Source: Zobellia alginiliquefaciens (GTDB lineage Bacteria > Bacteroidota > Bacteroidia > Flavobacteriales > Flavobacteriaceae). From it: a stretch of DNA of 64,000 nt. This document shows, piece by piece, positions 55,829-64,000 of this stretch. A model generated the notes under the pieces. That model saw only the letters and a list, made by a program, of their open reading frames with translations. It made no database searches and was not told the DNA's origin. The position numbers were made by a program, and so were the translations under genes. The stretch lies in contig NZ_CP119758.1 of NCBI RefSeq assembly GCF_029323795.1, positions 2,790,001 to 2,854,000 on the forward strand. The letters are read 5' to 3'. Positions within the stretch are counted from its first letter, which is position 1. Every line of letters starts with the position of its first letter.

Positions 55829-56279
55829 TTTTGAACATGAGTTTTTTGGTATTGGTATCCAAAATGGAAAAACGCCTGAAAATTTAGGGGTATTATGGCG
55901 AACGGCACAAAATCTGGGCGCTAGTTTTATCTTCACGATTGGTAATAGATATGCCAAACAGGCAAGCGATACGCACCATGCCGTGAAGGCCATGCCTTAT
56001 TTTCATTATGATACGTTTGAGGCATTCTATAACAATTTGCCCAAAGGTGCTATGCTGGTCGGGGTAGAAATGAAAGCGAATGCGGTTGACCTGGAAACTT
56101 TTGAACACCCAAGACGATGCGTATATTTGCTGGGAGCGGAAGACCACGGACTTTCTAACCTAGCTTGTGAAAAGTCGCACCATTTGATTCGTTTTAAATC
56201 GGAGAAAAGCCTTAATGTGGCTGTAGCCGGAAGTATTGTTATGTATGATAGGAATCTATCAAAACCGCGAATGCGTTAA
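55815..56279 (+). CDS. TrmH/SpoU-family RNA 2'-O-methyltransferase
   Basis: A 154-residue SPOUT enzyme with the three family motifs: motif 1 NLGVLWRTAQNLGA (about 19-32), motif 2 LLGAEDHGLS (about 110-119) and motif 3 SLNVAVAGSIVMYD (about 133-146). It consists of the catalytic domain only. It starts with GTG inside the end of the symporter gene, which suggests coupling. The RNA target is not known. Confidence 0.9.
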   Translation: MSTDNFEHEFFGIGIQNGKTPENLGVLWRTAQNLGASFIFTIGNRYAKQASDTHHAVKAMPYFHYDTFEAFYNNLPKGAMLVGVEMKANAVDLETFEHPRRCVYLLGAEDHGLSNLACEKSHHLIRFKSEKSLNVAVAGSIVMYDRNLSKPRMR

Positions 56280-56289
56280 AAGATAAAGT

Positions 56290-57174
56290 ATGGGAAATCA
56301 TAAATCTGGATTTGTAAATATTATAGGGAATCCCAATGTGGGAAAATCCACTTTAATGAATGCCTTTGTAGGCGAGAAACTTTCTATTATTACTTCCAAG
56401 GCACAGACTACAAGGCACCGTATTCTTGGCATTGTTAATGGTGATGATTTTCAGGTAATCCTTTCGGATACGCCGGGTATCATTAAGCCTGCCTATGAAT
56501 TGCAATCTTCTATGATGAATTTTGTAAAATCGGCTTTTGAAGATGCAGATGTACTTTTGTACATGGTTGAGATTGGTGAAAAGGCATTGAAGGATGAAGC
56601 TTTCTTTGAAAAAATAAAAAATAGCAAAATTCCTGTTCTGTTATTGCTGAATAAAGTGGATACCGCAACCCAAGAATTGCTGGAGGAGCAAGTGCAATAC
56701 TGGCAAGAAATGCTTCCCACTGTAGAACTACATCCTATTTCCGCTTTATCAAACTTCAATATTAAAAATATTTTTGAACGAATAATAGAATTGCTTCCGG
56801 AAGCACCTGCCTATTACCCTAAAGACCAACTTACGGATAAGCCTGAGCGGTTCTTTGTAAATGAGAATATTAGGGAAAAAATCTTAATGTATTACAAAAA
56901 GGAAATTCCTTATTCCGTTGAAATAGAGACCGAAGAATTTTTTGAAGATGAGGATATCATTAGAATGCGTGCCGTAATTATGGTGGAACGTGATTCTCAA
57001 AAAGGGATTATCATTGGTCATAAAGGCGCTGCGTTAAAAAGGGTGGGGGTAGAGTCCCGTAAGGACTTAGAAAAGTTTTTTGGTAAACAAGTGCATTTAG
57101 AATTATACGTAAAAGTCAATAAAAATTGGCGTAATGATGCCCGTCAGTTAAAACGCTTTGGTTACAATAACTAA
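56290..57174 (+). CDS. era: GTPase Era
   Basis: Ribosome-assembly GTPase that binds 16S rRNA, 294 residues of normal length. The G domain has GNPNVGKST (12-20), DTPG (60s) and NKVD (120s), followed by the C-terminal KH domain with GIIIGHKGAALKRVG. It lies ten bases after the RNA methyltransferase gene. Confidence 0.96.
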   Translation: MGNHKSGFVNIIGNPNVGKSTLMNAFVGEKLSIITSKAQTTRHRILGIVNGDDFQVILSDTPGIIKPAYELQSSMMNFVKSAFEDADVLLYMVEIGEKALKDEAFFEKIKNSKIPVLLLLNKVDTATQELLEEQVQYWQEMLPTVELHPISALSNFNIKNIFERIIELLPEAPAYYPKDQLTDKPERFFVNENIREKILMYYKKEIPYSVEIETEEFFEDEDIIRMRAVIMVERDSQKGIIIGHKGAALKRVGVESRKDLEKFFGKQVHLELYVKVNKNWRNDARQLKRFGYNN

Positions 57175-57280
57175 ATGTAGTTAACCATTTCGTTGCATTC
57201 TAGTAAACATTGGTTATTCTTTAGCTAACCTTTAAGTGACCCTGAAATTTAATCTTTGGTGATTAATAACCAACCTGAAG

Positions 57281-58813
57281 ATGAAAAAATTTAAAAGTAT
57301 TCCGCTTATTCTTATTGCATTAGCTACTTTTTCTTGTGAAAAACTAGAAGACCTTGTCGGCCACCCTATAGATGAAGAGGTCGTAGATCCGTCCAACCTT
57401 TCTTTTACTAGAATCGGTGGTTTTACAAACGGTACCGGAGATGAAGGTTTTGCCGAAATTAGTGCTTACGATGCCAAGACTGGTAAACTGTTCGTTGTAA
57501 ACCCTGTGGAAAGTGAAGTTTCCGTTTGGGATATTTCTGAACCAACAATCCCTGCAAAACAAGCATCTATTGCTTTAAGCGGTACTCCAAATAGTGTTGC
57601 GGTTCATGATGGACTTTTGGCGATTGCCGTAGAGAACGACAACAAGCAAGCAGACGGAACAATTGAGGTGTACGAGACTGCTACTATGACCTTGGAAACC
57701 TCTTATCCTGCCGGAGCATTACCGGATATGGTTACCTTCAGTCCTAATGGAAAATATATTGTTGCAGCCAATGAAGGTGAGCCAAACGACGATTATACGG
57801 TAGACCCTGAAGGTTCTATTTCGGTAATCGACCTTGAGAAAAATGAGGTGAATACTTTGTTCTTTACCAATTACAACGGTCAAACCATAGGAAACGATTT
57901 TCGGGTTTTTGGTCCTGGGGCTTCGGTGGCGCAGGATATTGAGCCAGAATACGTGGCGGTTTCTGATGATAGTAAGTATGCCTACATCAGTTTACAGGAA
58001 AATAACGGTATGGCTGTAGTGGATTTAACTTCAATGACCCTAACGGATGTTTTTGGGTTGGGGGTAAAAGATCACTCGCTTGCTGAAAATGCTATGGACG
58101 CTAGTAATAAGGATGATATTGTGGGTAATTTTAAGACTTGGCCTGTGTTAGGTTTTTACCACCCAGATGCTATTACGTTTGCTAAAATAGGAGGTGCAGG
58201 ATACATCATTTCTGCAAATGAAGGTGATTCTCGTGATTATGACGGGTATTCTGAAGAGGTAAGAGTAGAGGATTTAGAGTTGGATGCTACGGCTTTTCCA
58301 AATGCTGAAGAATTACAGGCTGAAGGAAATTTAGGTCGTTTAAAGACTACAACGGCTAATGGAGATACGGACGGTGATGGTGATTTTGATAAAATCTATT
58401 CCTACGGGGCACGTTCGTTTACAATCTGGTCTCCTCAAGGGCAAATGGTTTATGATAGTGGTGATGAAATAGGAAGAAAAACATTGGAAATTGCTCCTGC
58501 TTTGTTTAATAATGATGAGGGTGAAGCTGATGGTAGAAGTGATGATAAAGGTGCAGAGCCAGAATCGGTTACAACTCTTAAAGTAGGAGAGTCTACTTTG
58601 TTGTTCGTAGGTTTGGAAAGAACGGGTGGAGCGTTTGTATATGATATTTCAAGTCCGTCCGCACCTGTATTCTTAAAGTGGATTTTCAATACGCAAGATG
58701 TTGCTCCTGAGGGACTTTTAACTATCCCTGCTGAAGAGTCGCCTAATGGAGAAAACCTTTTGGTTATCACCAATGAAGTATCTAATACCGTATCTATTTT
58801 TGAGATAAAATAG
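57281..58813 (+). CDS. Choice-of-anchor I type beta-propeller lipoprotein
   Basis: A 510-residue lipoprotein (lipobox ending LATFSC). A single beta-propeller fills the rest, with blades recognisable as GDEGFAEISAYD, GTPNSVAVHDGLLAIA, MVTFSPNGKYIVAANEGEPN and the matching ANEGDSRDYDG. This fits the choice-of-anchor I group, often loosely annotated as alkaline phosphatase. No phosphatase active site is seen. It has a single-gene setting with its own terminator. Confidence 0.8.
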   Translation: MKKFKSIPLILIALATFSCEKLEDLVGHPIDEEVVDPSNLSFTRIGGFTNGTGDEGFAEISAYDAKTGKLFVVNPVESEVSVWDISEPTIPAKQASIALSGTPNSVAVHDGLLAIAVENDNKQADGTIEVYETATMTLETSYPAGALPDMVTFSPNGKYIVAANEGEPNDDYTVDPEGSISVIDLEKNEVNTLFFTNYNGQTIGNDFRVFGPGASVAQDIEPEYVAVSDDSKYAYISLQENNGMAVVDLTSMTLTDVFGLGVKDHSLAENAMDASNKDDIVGNFKTWPVLGFYHPDAITFAKIGGAGYIISANEGDSRDYDGYSEEVRVEDLELDATAFPNAEELQAEGNLGRLKTTTANGDTDGDGDFDKIYSYGARSFTIWSPQGQMVYDSGDEIGRKTLEIAPALFNNDEGEADGRSDDKGAEPESVTTLKVGESTLLFVGLERTGGAFVYDISSPSAPVFLKWIFNTQDVAPEGLLTIPAEESPNGENLLVITNEVSNTVSIFEIK

Positions 58814-58840
58814 TCGGTTTTAACGAACTGAAAATTATAG

Positions 58841-58882
58841 AATCCCCATGTTTCTTTTTGAAATTTGGGGATTGTCTTTTTA
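58841..58882 (+). terminator. Terminator before der
   Basis: Arms AATCCCCA and TGGGGATT close a T-rich loop and are followed by GTCTTTTT. Confidence 0.75.
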
Positions 58883-58932
58883 ATTTACTTACGATTAGTT
58901 GTTTAGAATTACGATTCCATCGGGATTAATAC

Positions 58933-58940
58933 TATTTTTG
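58933..58940 (+). promoter_or_regulatory. -7 box of der
   Basis: TATTTTTG matches TAnnTTTG and lies 19 bases before the der ATG, giving a very short leader. Confidence 0.5.
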
Positions 58941-58958
58941 CAGCAAATTTAAGGAAGT

Positions 58959-60263
58959 ATGAGTGCGATTGTAGCCGTTGTAGGGAGACCAAATGTAGGG
59001 AAATCAACATTTTTTAACCGTTTGATTCAAAGAAGGGAAGCTATTACCGATGCCGTAAGTGGGGTAACCCGTGACCGTCATTACGGAAAAAGTGATTGGA
59101 ACGGAAAAGAGTTTTCCTTAATAGATACGGGTGGTTATGTTCAAGGTAGCGACGATATTTTTGAGCAGGAAATTGATAAGCAAGTAGAACTCGCTATTGA
59201 TGAAGCGGATGCCATTATCTTTATGGTAGATGTAGAAAGCGGCATTACCGGAATGGACGAGGATGTGGCCAACCTGCTACGTAGGGTTAAAAAGCCGGTT
59301 TTTTTGGTAGTGAATAAAGTGGATAATGCCAAGCGTGCCGAAGATGCAGTAGAGTTTTATGCCTTGGGTTTAGGTGATTACTATACTTTATCAAGTATTA
59401 ACGGTAGTGGTACAGGAGATTTGCTTGATGATTTGGTAGAAGTTCTTCCTGAAAAAGAGAAAGAAGAGAGTGAGCTGCCCAGGTTTGCCGTAGTGGGTAG
59501 ACCAAATGCCGGTAAATCGTCATTTATAAACGCACTCATTGGTGAAGACCGTTACATCGTAACCGATATTGCGGGAACCACAAGAGATAGTATTGACACT
59601 AAATACAATCGTTTTGGTTTTGATTTCAATATTGTAGATACGGCGGGTATTAGAAGGAAGGCCAAAGTAAAAGAAGATTTGGAGTTTTACTCAGTTATGC
59701 GTTCCGTGCGTGCTATTGAGCATTGTGATGTTTGTTTGTTGATGTTTGATGCTACACGTGGTTTTGACGGTCAGGTTGAGAATATTTTCTGGCTGGCACA
59801 ACGCAACAACAAGGGTATCGTTATTCTAGTTAATAAATGGGATTTGGTAGAGGACAAAGAAACCAACACCATGAAAGAGTACACTATACGTATTAAACAG
59901 GCGTTAGAACCTTTTGTAGATGTACCCATTTTATTTATCTCGGCATTAACTAAACAACGTATTTATAAAGCGATTGAAACTGCTGTTGAGGTGTATCAAA
60001 GTCGGTCTAGAAAAATTAAGACCCGTAAGCTGAATGACACAATGTTACCAATTATTGAGCGTACACCGCCACCAGCTTATAAAGATAAATATGTAAAAAT
60101 TAAATATATCACACAACTGCCTACCAACTATCCGCAGTTTGCGTTCTTTTGTAATTTACCACAATACGTTCGTGAACCTTACAAGCGGTTTTTAGAGAAT
60201 AAGTTGCGAGAAAATTACGATTTTAGCGGTGTGCCGATTACAATTTATATGAGGAAGAAATAA
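58959..60263 (+). CDS. der: Ribosome-assembly GTPase Der (EngA)
   Basis: A double GTPase needed for 50S assembly, 434 residues. Two G domains are visible: GRPNVGKST (8-16) with DTGG and NKVD, then GRPNAGKSS near 180 with DTAG and NKWD. The C-terminal KH-like domain ends with [22 protein letters not shown]-type residues. It is near era, a common arrangement. Confidence 0.97.
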   Translation: MSAIVAVVGRPNVGKSTFFNRLIQRREAITDAVSGVTRDRHYGKSDWNGKEFSLIDTGGYVQGSDDIFEQEIDKQVELAIDEADAIIFMVDVESGITGMDEDVANLLRRVKKPVFLVVNKVDNAKRAEDAVEFYALGLGDYYTLSSINGSGTGDLLDDLVEVLPEKEKEESELPRFAVVGRPNAGKSSFINALIGEDRYIVTDIAGTTRDSIDTKYNRFGFDFNIVDTAGIRRKAKVKEDLEFYSVMRSVRAIEHCDVCLLMFDATRGFDGQVENIFWLAQRNNKGIVILVNKWDLVEDKETNTMKEYTIRIKQALEPFVDVPILFISALTKQRIYKAIETAVEVYQSRSRKIKTRKLNDTMLPIIERTPPPAYKDKYVKIKYITQLPTNYPQFAFFCNLPQYVREPYKRFLENKLRENYDFSGVPITIYMRKK

Positions 60264-60312
60264 ACGAAGTTTTAAAAGTTTCATTTTCTTCGGAAGAATT
60301 ATTAGCATTATT

Positions 60313-60357
60313 ATCCCTATAAGTGATTTAGACTAGTCTATATTGTTTATAGGGATT
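60313..60357. terminator. Bidirectional terminator between der and a convergent gene
   Basis: Perfect ten-base arms (ATCCCTATAA and TTATAGGGAT) with a 24-base loop, followed by TTTTAT on the plus strand. The end of the minus-strand lipoprotein gene lies in the loop. Confidence 0.6.
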
Positions 60358-60800
60358 TTATATGTTAAAAATGTATCTTCTTCTTGAACTTCTCCGTCAA
60401 TCTCAAAAGAATCTAGTAAAAGGGTGTTTGAGCAGCAACCTTTACCGCCTGACCGTTCTAATTTTAAAGTTAGGTCGAGACTATTTTTATCCCCAACGGA
60501 TAAAACGTAATCATAAGTTCCAGTATCCCATTCGGAATCGGACAGGGTTAAAACTGATTTTTCGGATACAACTTGAATTGAAAATTCTACAGTTTCATTT
60601 CCAGAGATAGTTATGTCAGAAGCAGAATAGGTCTCATTAGTCAGTAGATTCACATTACTTTCACTGTCCACAAGTTCCAAGTCCAGATTAGAGAAGCCAG
60701 ATTCACACAATACTGCTGAACAGTCATAATCTGTTACATCATCGGACTTGCACATCGAAAGAATAAAAAATAGGGGTATAGCAAAAAGTAACTTCTTCAC
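60333..60800 (-). CDS. Small lipoprotein of unknown function
   Basis: A 155-residue lipoprotein (lipobox ending ILSMC, Cys17) with a beta-rich body, four further cysteines (in DYDCSAVLC and GKGCCSN) and no family that I recognise. It is a single gene convergent with der. Confidence 0.7.
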   Translation of the reverse strand: MKKLLFAIPLFFILSMCKSDDVTDYDCSAVLCESGFSNLDLELVDSESNVNLLTNETYSASDITISGNETVEFSIQVVSEKSVLTLSDSEWDTGTYDYVLSVGDKNSLDLTLKLERSGGKGCCSNTLLLDSFEIDGEVQEEDTFLTYKIPINNID

Positions 60801-60871
60801 GGCGATTTTCCTACAAGATGTGCTGCTGGAAAAAAGGTTGCGTCAATCCGTGTAATGATAAAATTCAAAAT

Positions 60872-61669
60872 TTACCAACCACCGGAAGCACCTCCGCCGC
60901 CGAAGCCACCACCACCGAAGCCACCGCCAAAACCGCCGCCGGAACCTCCTCCAAAACCACCACCTCCAAAACTTCCGGAGCCACCACTACGCCCCATGTT
61001 GCTTAGGATAATAATGTCCCAAAGGTCAAGGCCGCTGCCACGTTTTCCACCATTGCGTCCACCGCCGCCACGTTTGTTTCGGTTTGATAAGATGATCAGA
61101 ATAATGAAGAAAATAATAAACGGCAAAAATTTACCCAAAGGAAAACCGCTACCATCGTTAAATGAGCGGTCTTCGGTAAATTCACCGTTCAGGGCTTGGA
61201 AAATAGCATCAGAGCCAGCATTTAAGCCTCCGTAATAGTCGTTTTGTTTAAATGCAGGTAATATGGCTTGGTCAATTATCCGTCGCGATAGGGCATCGGT
61301 TAGTCGCGATTCTACGCCGTACCCTGTGTTAATAGCTATCCGTCGGTCGTCTCTAGCTAAAAGAACCAGTATTCCATTATCTTTATCGTTCTGGCCTATT
61401 CCCCAATTTTCGCCCCATTGAGCGCCCAGAAAGTTAATATTTTCTCCTTCCGTAGAACTAATAATGGCAATTACGATTTGCGTAGAGGTACTATCTGAAT
61501 AACGAATCAGTTTTTGCTCTAATTTCTGTTTTTGACCAGAGCTCAAAAGATTAATATAATCATAGACACTAGTCTCTAGTTTCGGCTTATCGGGAATTTG
61601 ATACTGAGCCGTAACTAGAGTAAAGCAAAAGAGTACGATTGTAAGTAGACTACCCTTTAGATACTTCAT
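60872..61669 (-). CDS. TPM-domain membrane protein with glycine-rich tail
   Basis: A 265-residue YgcG-like protein: signal peptide ending VTAQ, TPM domain (about 30-160, with STSTQIVIAII, WGIGQNDKDNGIL and GYGVE), a membrane helix (about 182-195), and a tail made mostly of glycine, serine and phenylalanine repeats that ends GASGGW. The gene overlaps the second TPM gene by 20 bases and is the third of a LemA-TPM-TPM set. The role of such sets in membrane stress or protease partnership is inferred from the literature on related proteins. Confidence 0.88.
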   Translation of the reverse strand: MKYLKGSLLTIVLFCFTLVTAQYQIPDKPKLETSVYDYINLLSSGQKQKLEQKLIRYSDSTSTQIVIAIISSTEGENINFLGAQWGENWGIGQNDKDNGILVLLARDDRRIAINTGYGVESRLTDALSRRIIDQAILPAFKQNDYYGGLNAGSDAIFQALNGEFTEDRSFNDGSGFPLGKFLPFIIFFIILIILSNRNKRGGGGRNGGKRGSGLDLWDIIILSNMGRSGGSGSFGGGGFGGGSGGGFGGGFGGGGFGGGGASGGW

Positions 61670-62087
61670 TGCTGAGTTCGTTTTTATCGCCCTGTTGCCA
61701 TGGAAAATGGGCTTGCAGTTCTTCTCCGGCTTTTAAAATTCCGTCAATGATTCCTTGCTTAAACTTTCCTTTTTTAAATTGATCTTGAATAGCATCTTTG
61801 GTAGAGTCCCAAAAATTATTGGGTACCACTTTGTTGATGCCGCTATCTCCGAATATGGAAAATTTTCTATCGTTTACCGCCACGTAAATCAAGACGCCAT
61901 TGGCTTCTTTGGTATTATCCATTTTTAAAAGTAGAAACACTTCCTTGGCCCGTTCAATAGCTTCCAATCGGGTATGCGGTTCAATATGCACTCTGATTTC
62001 GCCAGAAGTATTTTTCTCGGCTATATGTATAGCCTCAACAATTTCTTGTTCTTCTTCCGCAGTTAAAAATGCTTCTACTCTAGACAT
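61650..62087 (-). CDS. Cytoplasmic TPM-domain protein
   Basis: A 145-residue protein that is a TPM domain alone (EIVEAIHIAEKNTSGEIRVHIE, then NGVLIYVAVNDRKF and IFGDSGI). It has no signal or membrane helix. It lies three bases after lemA. Confidence 0.85.
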   Translation of the reverse strand: MSRVEAFLTAEEEQEIVEAIHIAEKNTSGEIRVHIEPHTRLEAIERAKEVFLLLKMDNTKEANGVLIYVAVNDRKFSIFGDSGINKVVPNNFWDSTKDAIQDQFKKGKFKQGIIDGILKAGEELQAHFPWQQGDKNELSNEVSKG

Positions 62088-62090
62088 ATC

Positions 62091-62690
62091 TTAGTTGAAG
62101 TCAAATTCTACATCTGGTGCGTTTTCGGAGCCAGCATCTGCTTTATAGCGCGCCATATCTTCAAATCCGAAAATACCTGCCAAGAACGACCCAGGGAATT
62201 TAGAGATGTGAATATCGTAAAGGTTTACGGTTTCATTAAACTTGTTTCGTTCAACGTTAATGCGGTTTTCGGTGCCTTCCAGTTGTGCTTGCAGTTCAAG
62301 GAAGTTTTGGTTTGCTTTCAGTTCCGGATACCGTTCTACCACTACCATTAATTTGCTCAAAGCACCTGTAAGTCCACTCTGTGCCTGCTGGAACTGGGCC
62401 ATTTTTTCGGGTGTCAAATTGTTGGCATCAATAGATGTTGAGGTTGCTTTTGCTCTAGCTTCAATAACATCGGTTAAGGTGCCGCGCTCAAAATCTGCAG
62501 CGCCCTGTACGGTTTTAACCAAGTTGCCAATAAGATCGTTTCTACGTTGGTAAGCACTTTCTACATTAGACCATGCGGTTTTTGCATTTGCTTCCAATTC
62601 TACTGCGGTGTTGTTAAAACCAACGGCCCAATTATAAATACCAAAGGCAATGACTACCAATACAATAAGTGCAATTAATCCTTTTTTCAT
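62091..62690 (-). CDS. lemA: LemA family membrane protein
   Basis: A 199-residue protein with an N-terminal membrane helix (about 4-22) and the LemA helical body (AKTAWSNVESAYQRRNDLI near 40-58, YPELKANQNFLELQAQLEGTE-type helix near 115-135, then FNETVNLYN-like FNETVNLYD). First gene of the LemA-TPM-TPM operon. Confidence 0.92.
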   Translation of the reverse strand: MKKGLIALIVLVVIAFGIYNWAVGFNNTAVELEANAKTAWSNVESAYQRRNDLIGNLVKTVQGAADFERGTLTDVIEARAKATSTSIDANNLTPEKMAQFQQAQSGLTGALSKLMVVVERYPELKANQNFLELQAQLEGTENRINVERNKFNETVNLYDIHISKFPGSFLAGIFGFEDMARYKADAGSENAPDVEFDFN

Positions 62691-62773
62691 TTCAAAAATA
62701 TTTGGTTATAGTTAATGTGTTTTCTAAGAGAAATAGTTCATTTAAGGTATAAGACCTCAAATGAGCCAAAAAG

Positions 62774-63103
62774 TTACAATTGATCCTTAATTTTGGTCAA
62801 TTCTACTTTAATTCGCTCTAATTTATCAATGATATCGAAGTTGTTAAGCGTTTTTTGTCGATTCTCCTTTAAGTGCGTTTTTGCGCCATCTAAAGTGAAG
62901 CCACGCTCTTTTACCAAGTGATAAATGAGTTTTAGGTTGTCTATGTCTTGAGGGGTGAATTTACGATTCCCCTTCGCGTTCTTCTTAGGCTTGAGCGCAT
63001 CAAATTCTTTTTCCCAAAAACGAATCAGGGAAGTGTTCACGTCAAAAGCCTTGGCGACTTCGCCAATGCCATAGTACCTTTTTTCTGGGAGATCTATTTG
63101 CAT
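62774..63103 (-). CDS. MerR-family transcriptional regulator
   Basis: A 109-residue regulator with an N-terminal MerR winged helix (YYGIGEVAKAFDVN, SLIRFWEKEFDAL, RKFTPQDIDNL) and a short C-terminal helix for dimer formation. No effector-binding domain is present. Its ATG overlaps the stop of the M23 peptidase gene by one base, so the two form an operon in Flavobacteriaceae style. The regulated genes are not known. Confidence 0.9.
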   Translation of the reverse strand: MQIDLPEKRYYGIGEVAKAFDVNTSLIRFWEKEFDALKPKKNAKGNRKFTPQDIDNLKLIYHLVKERGFTLDGAKTHLKENRQKTLNNFDIIDKLERIKVELTKIKDQL

Positions 63104-64000
63104 TAATCCAAAGATTGATTTTCTTGAGCTGCGTATTTTAGCATATTTTTGAATTCTTCAGCCGATAAACTTCCGTAATAGAAGTTGATAGGGTTGATGC
63201 GTTCCTCATCTTTCCACACCTCATAGTGTAAATGTGGTGCTTCTGAACGTCCGGTATTGCCTACAAAACCAATGAGGTCTCCACGTTTTACTTGTTGACC
63301 TTTTTTTACATTGTACTCGCTAAGATGCCCATAGAGGGTTTTGAATCCGTAACCGTGATCTATACGAATGTGCTTGCCGTAACCTGACGAGCCATTATCG
63401 GCACGAATAACTTTTCCATCTCCAGGAGCATATATTGGTGTCCCTTTAGGTGCGGAAAAATCCATGCCTCGGTGCATTTTACGTGCTTTTGTAAATGGAT
63501 CCGAACGCCAACCAAAACCGGAAGCCATTCTTCTAAGGCTTTCATTGGTAACCGGTTGAATGGCAGGTATGGCCATTAAGAATTTTTCTTTTTCTTCGGC
63601 AAGTTTGGTGATTTCATCCAATGATTTTGACTGAATTGCCATCTGCTTTTTAATGATGTCCAAACGCTTAGAAGTTGCAATAACCATTTCAGAATTATTA
63701 AAACCCTCTAATGACTTATAGCGGTTTACGCCACCAAAACCAGCTCTGCGCTGCTCTTCGGGTATGGGGTTGGCCTCAAAATATAATCGGTATATATTAT
63801 TATCTCTATCTTCTATGTTTGCCAGCACTTCTTCAATTTGCCCCATTTTTCTGTTCAGGAGTTCAAACTGTAACTCGTAATTTTTTACTTCACGAGATAG
63901 AGAAAGTTCTCTTGGCGTATTTATGAGGTTGGTATTCATTAAAAATACCAGGCACATGAGGCCAAAAAGGAAAGATCCAATAAAAAACAGGGCAATATTA
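63103..64000 (-). CDS. M23 family metallopeptidase (partial at right edge)
   Basis: Cell-wall endopeptidase with an N-terminal membrane helix, a coiled-coil region and a C-terminal LytM domain (HRGMDFSAPKGTPIYAPGDG, then YGKHIRIDHG, and HLHYEVW with the HxH metal motif). The frame stays open through the right edge: codons upstream of the in-frame ATG at 63957 encode ALFFIGSFLFGL, which completes the membrane helix. The true start is therefore beyond base 64000. It probably cuts peptidoglycan during growth, anchored in the inner membrane. Confidence 0.9.
   Translation of the reverse strand, partial: NIALFFIGSFLFGLMCLVFLMNTNLINTPRELSLSREVKNYELQFELLNRKMGQIEEVLANIEDRDNNIYRLYFEANPIPEEQRRAGFGGVNRYKSLEGFNNSEMVIATSKRLDIIKKQMAIQSKSLDEITKLAEEKEKFLMAIPAIQPVTNESLRRMASGFGWRSDPFTKARKMHRGMDFSAPKGTPIYAPGDGKVIRADNGSSGYGKHIRIDHGYGFKTLYGHLSEYNVKKGQQVKRGDLIGFVGNTGRSEAPHLHYEVWKDEERINPINFYYGSLSAEEFKNMLKYAAQENQSLD

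Noticed and set aside
60872-61000. Short tandem repeats as a CRISPR-like array
   Set aside because: The repetition is codon-level glycine runs in a protein tail, with no spacers.
60855-61235. Proline-rich plus-strand reading frame
   Set aside because: It is the antisense image of the glycine-rich tail of the TPM protein.

Overview
This is a stretch of a Bacteroidota chromosome, almost certainly from a marine member of the Flavobacteriaceae (a Zobellia- or Maribacter-like genus is an inference). The reasons are four SusC/SusD transporter pairs, lipoproteins with short SPII signals, promoters of the TAnnTTTG type, a hybrid two-component regulator, and a GH16 enzyme of the agarase/porphyranase type alongside a sulfatase. 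The window splits into a starch locus on the left, a 40.9 kb integrated island in the middle, and housekeeping chromosome on the right.

Left (1-12835): an alpha-glucan utilisation locus on the + strand. It encodes SusC, SusD, a SusE-like protein with three starch-binding modules, a surface alpha-amylase carrying two more copies of the same module, a membrane AraC-type regulator with two starch-binding-like domains outside the cell membrane, and a periplasmic GH13 maltodextrinase. Surface binding and cutting, import, periplasmic cutting and sensing are therefore all encoded side by side.

Middle (13350-54240): a genomic island in the initiator tRNA gene. A 48-bp direct repeat, which is the 3' part of tRNA-fMet, occurs at 13350-13397 and again inside the intact tRNA-fMet at 54199-54271, next to a tyrosine recombinase. 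Just left of the left repeat lies a decayed N-terminal piece of a related recombinase, in the same position relative to tRNA sequence as the intact one. The site has therefore been used at least twice, and the starch locus may belong to an older island. The intact island carries three cargoes. (a) 13818-32745 is a probable sulfated-galactan locus: GH16, PKD/Ig lipoprotein, DUF1735 lipoprotein, two SusC/SusD pairs, a nucleoside-hydrolase-like protein with a binding domain, a membrane-anchored regulator and a sulfatase. (b) 33067-39375 is a very AT-rich, tightly overlapping operon: XRE regulator, a kinase with two GHKL ATPase domains, a receiver-domain protein, an unknown protein, a DNA adenine methyltransferase and a 35-residue remnant. 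No nuclease is recognisable, and this is the best candidate for an undescribed defence or DNA-modification system. (c) 39722-51597 is a fructan locus: fructokinase, SusD, SusC, GH32, sugar porter and a hybrid two-component sensor with a sugar-binding periplasmic domain.

Right (54464-64000): conserved chromosome with an alanine/sodium symporter, SpoU-type RNA methyltransferase, Era, a beta-propeller lipoprotein, Der, a LemA-TPM-TPM cluster, a MerR regulator and an M23 peptidase that runs off the right edge. No rRNA, CRISPR array or complete insertion sequence was seen.
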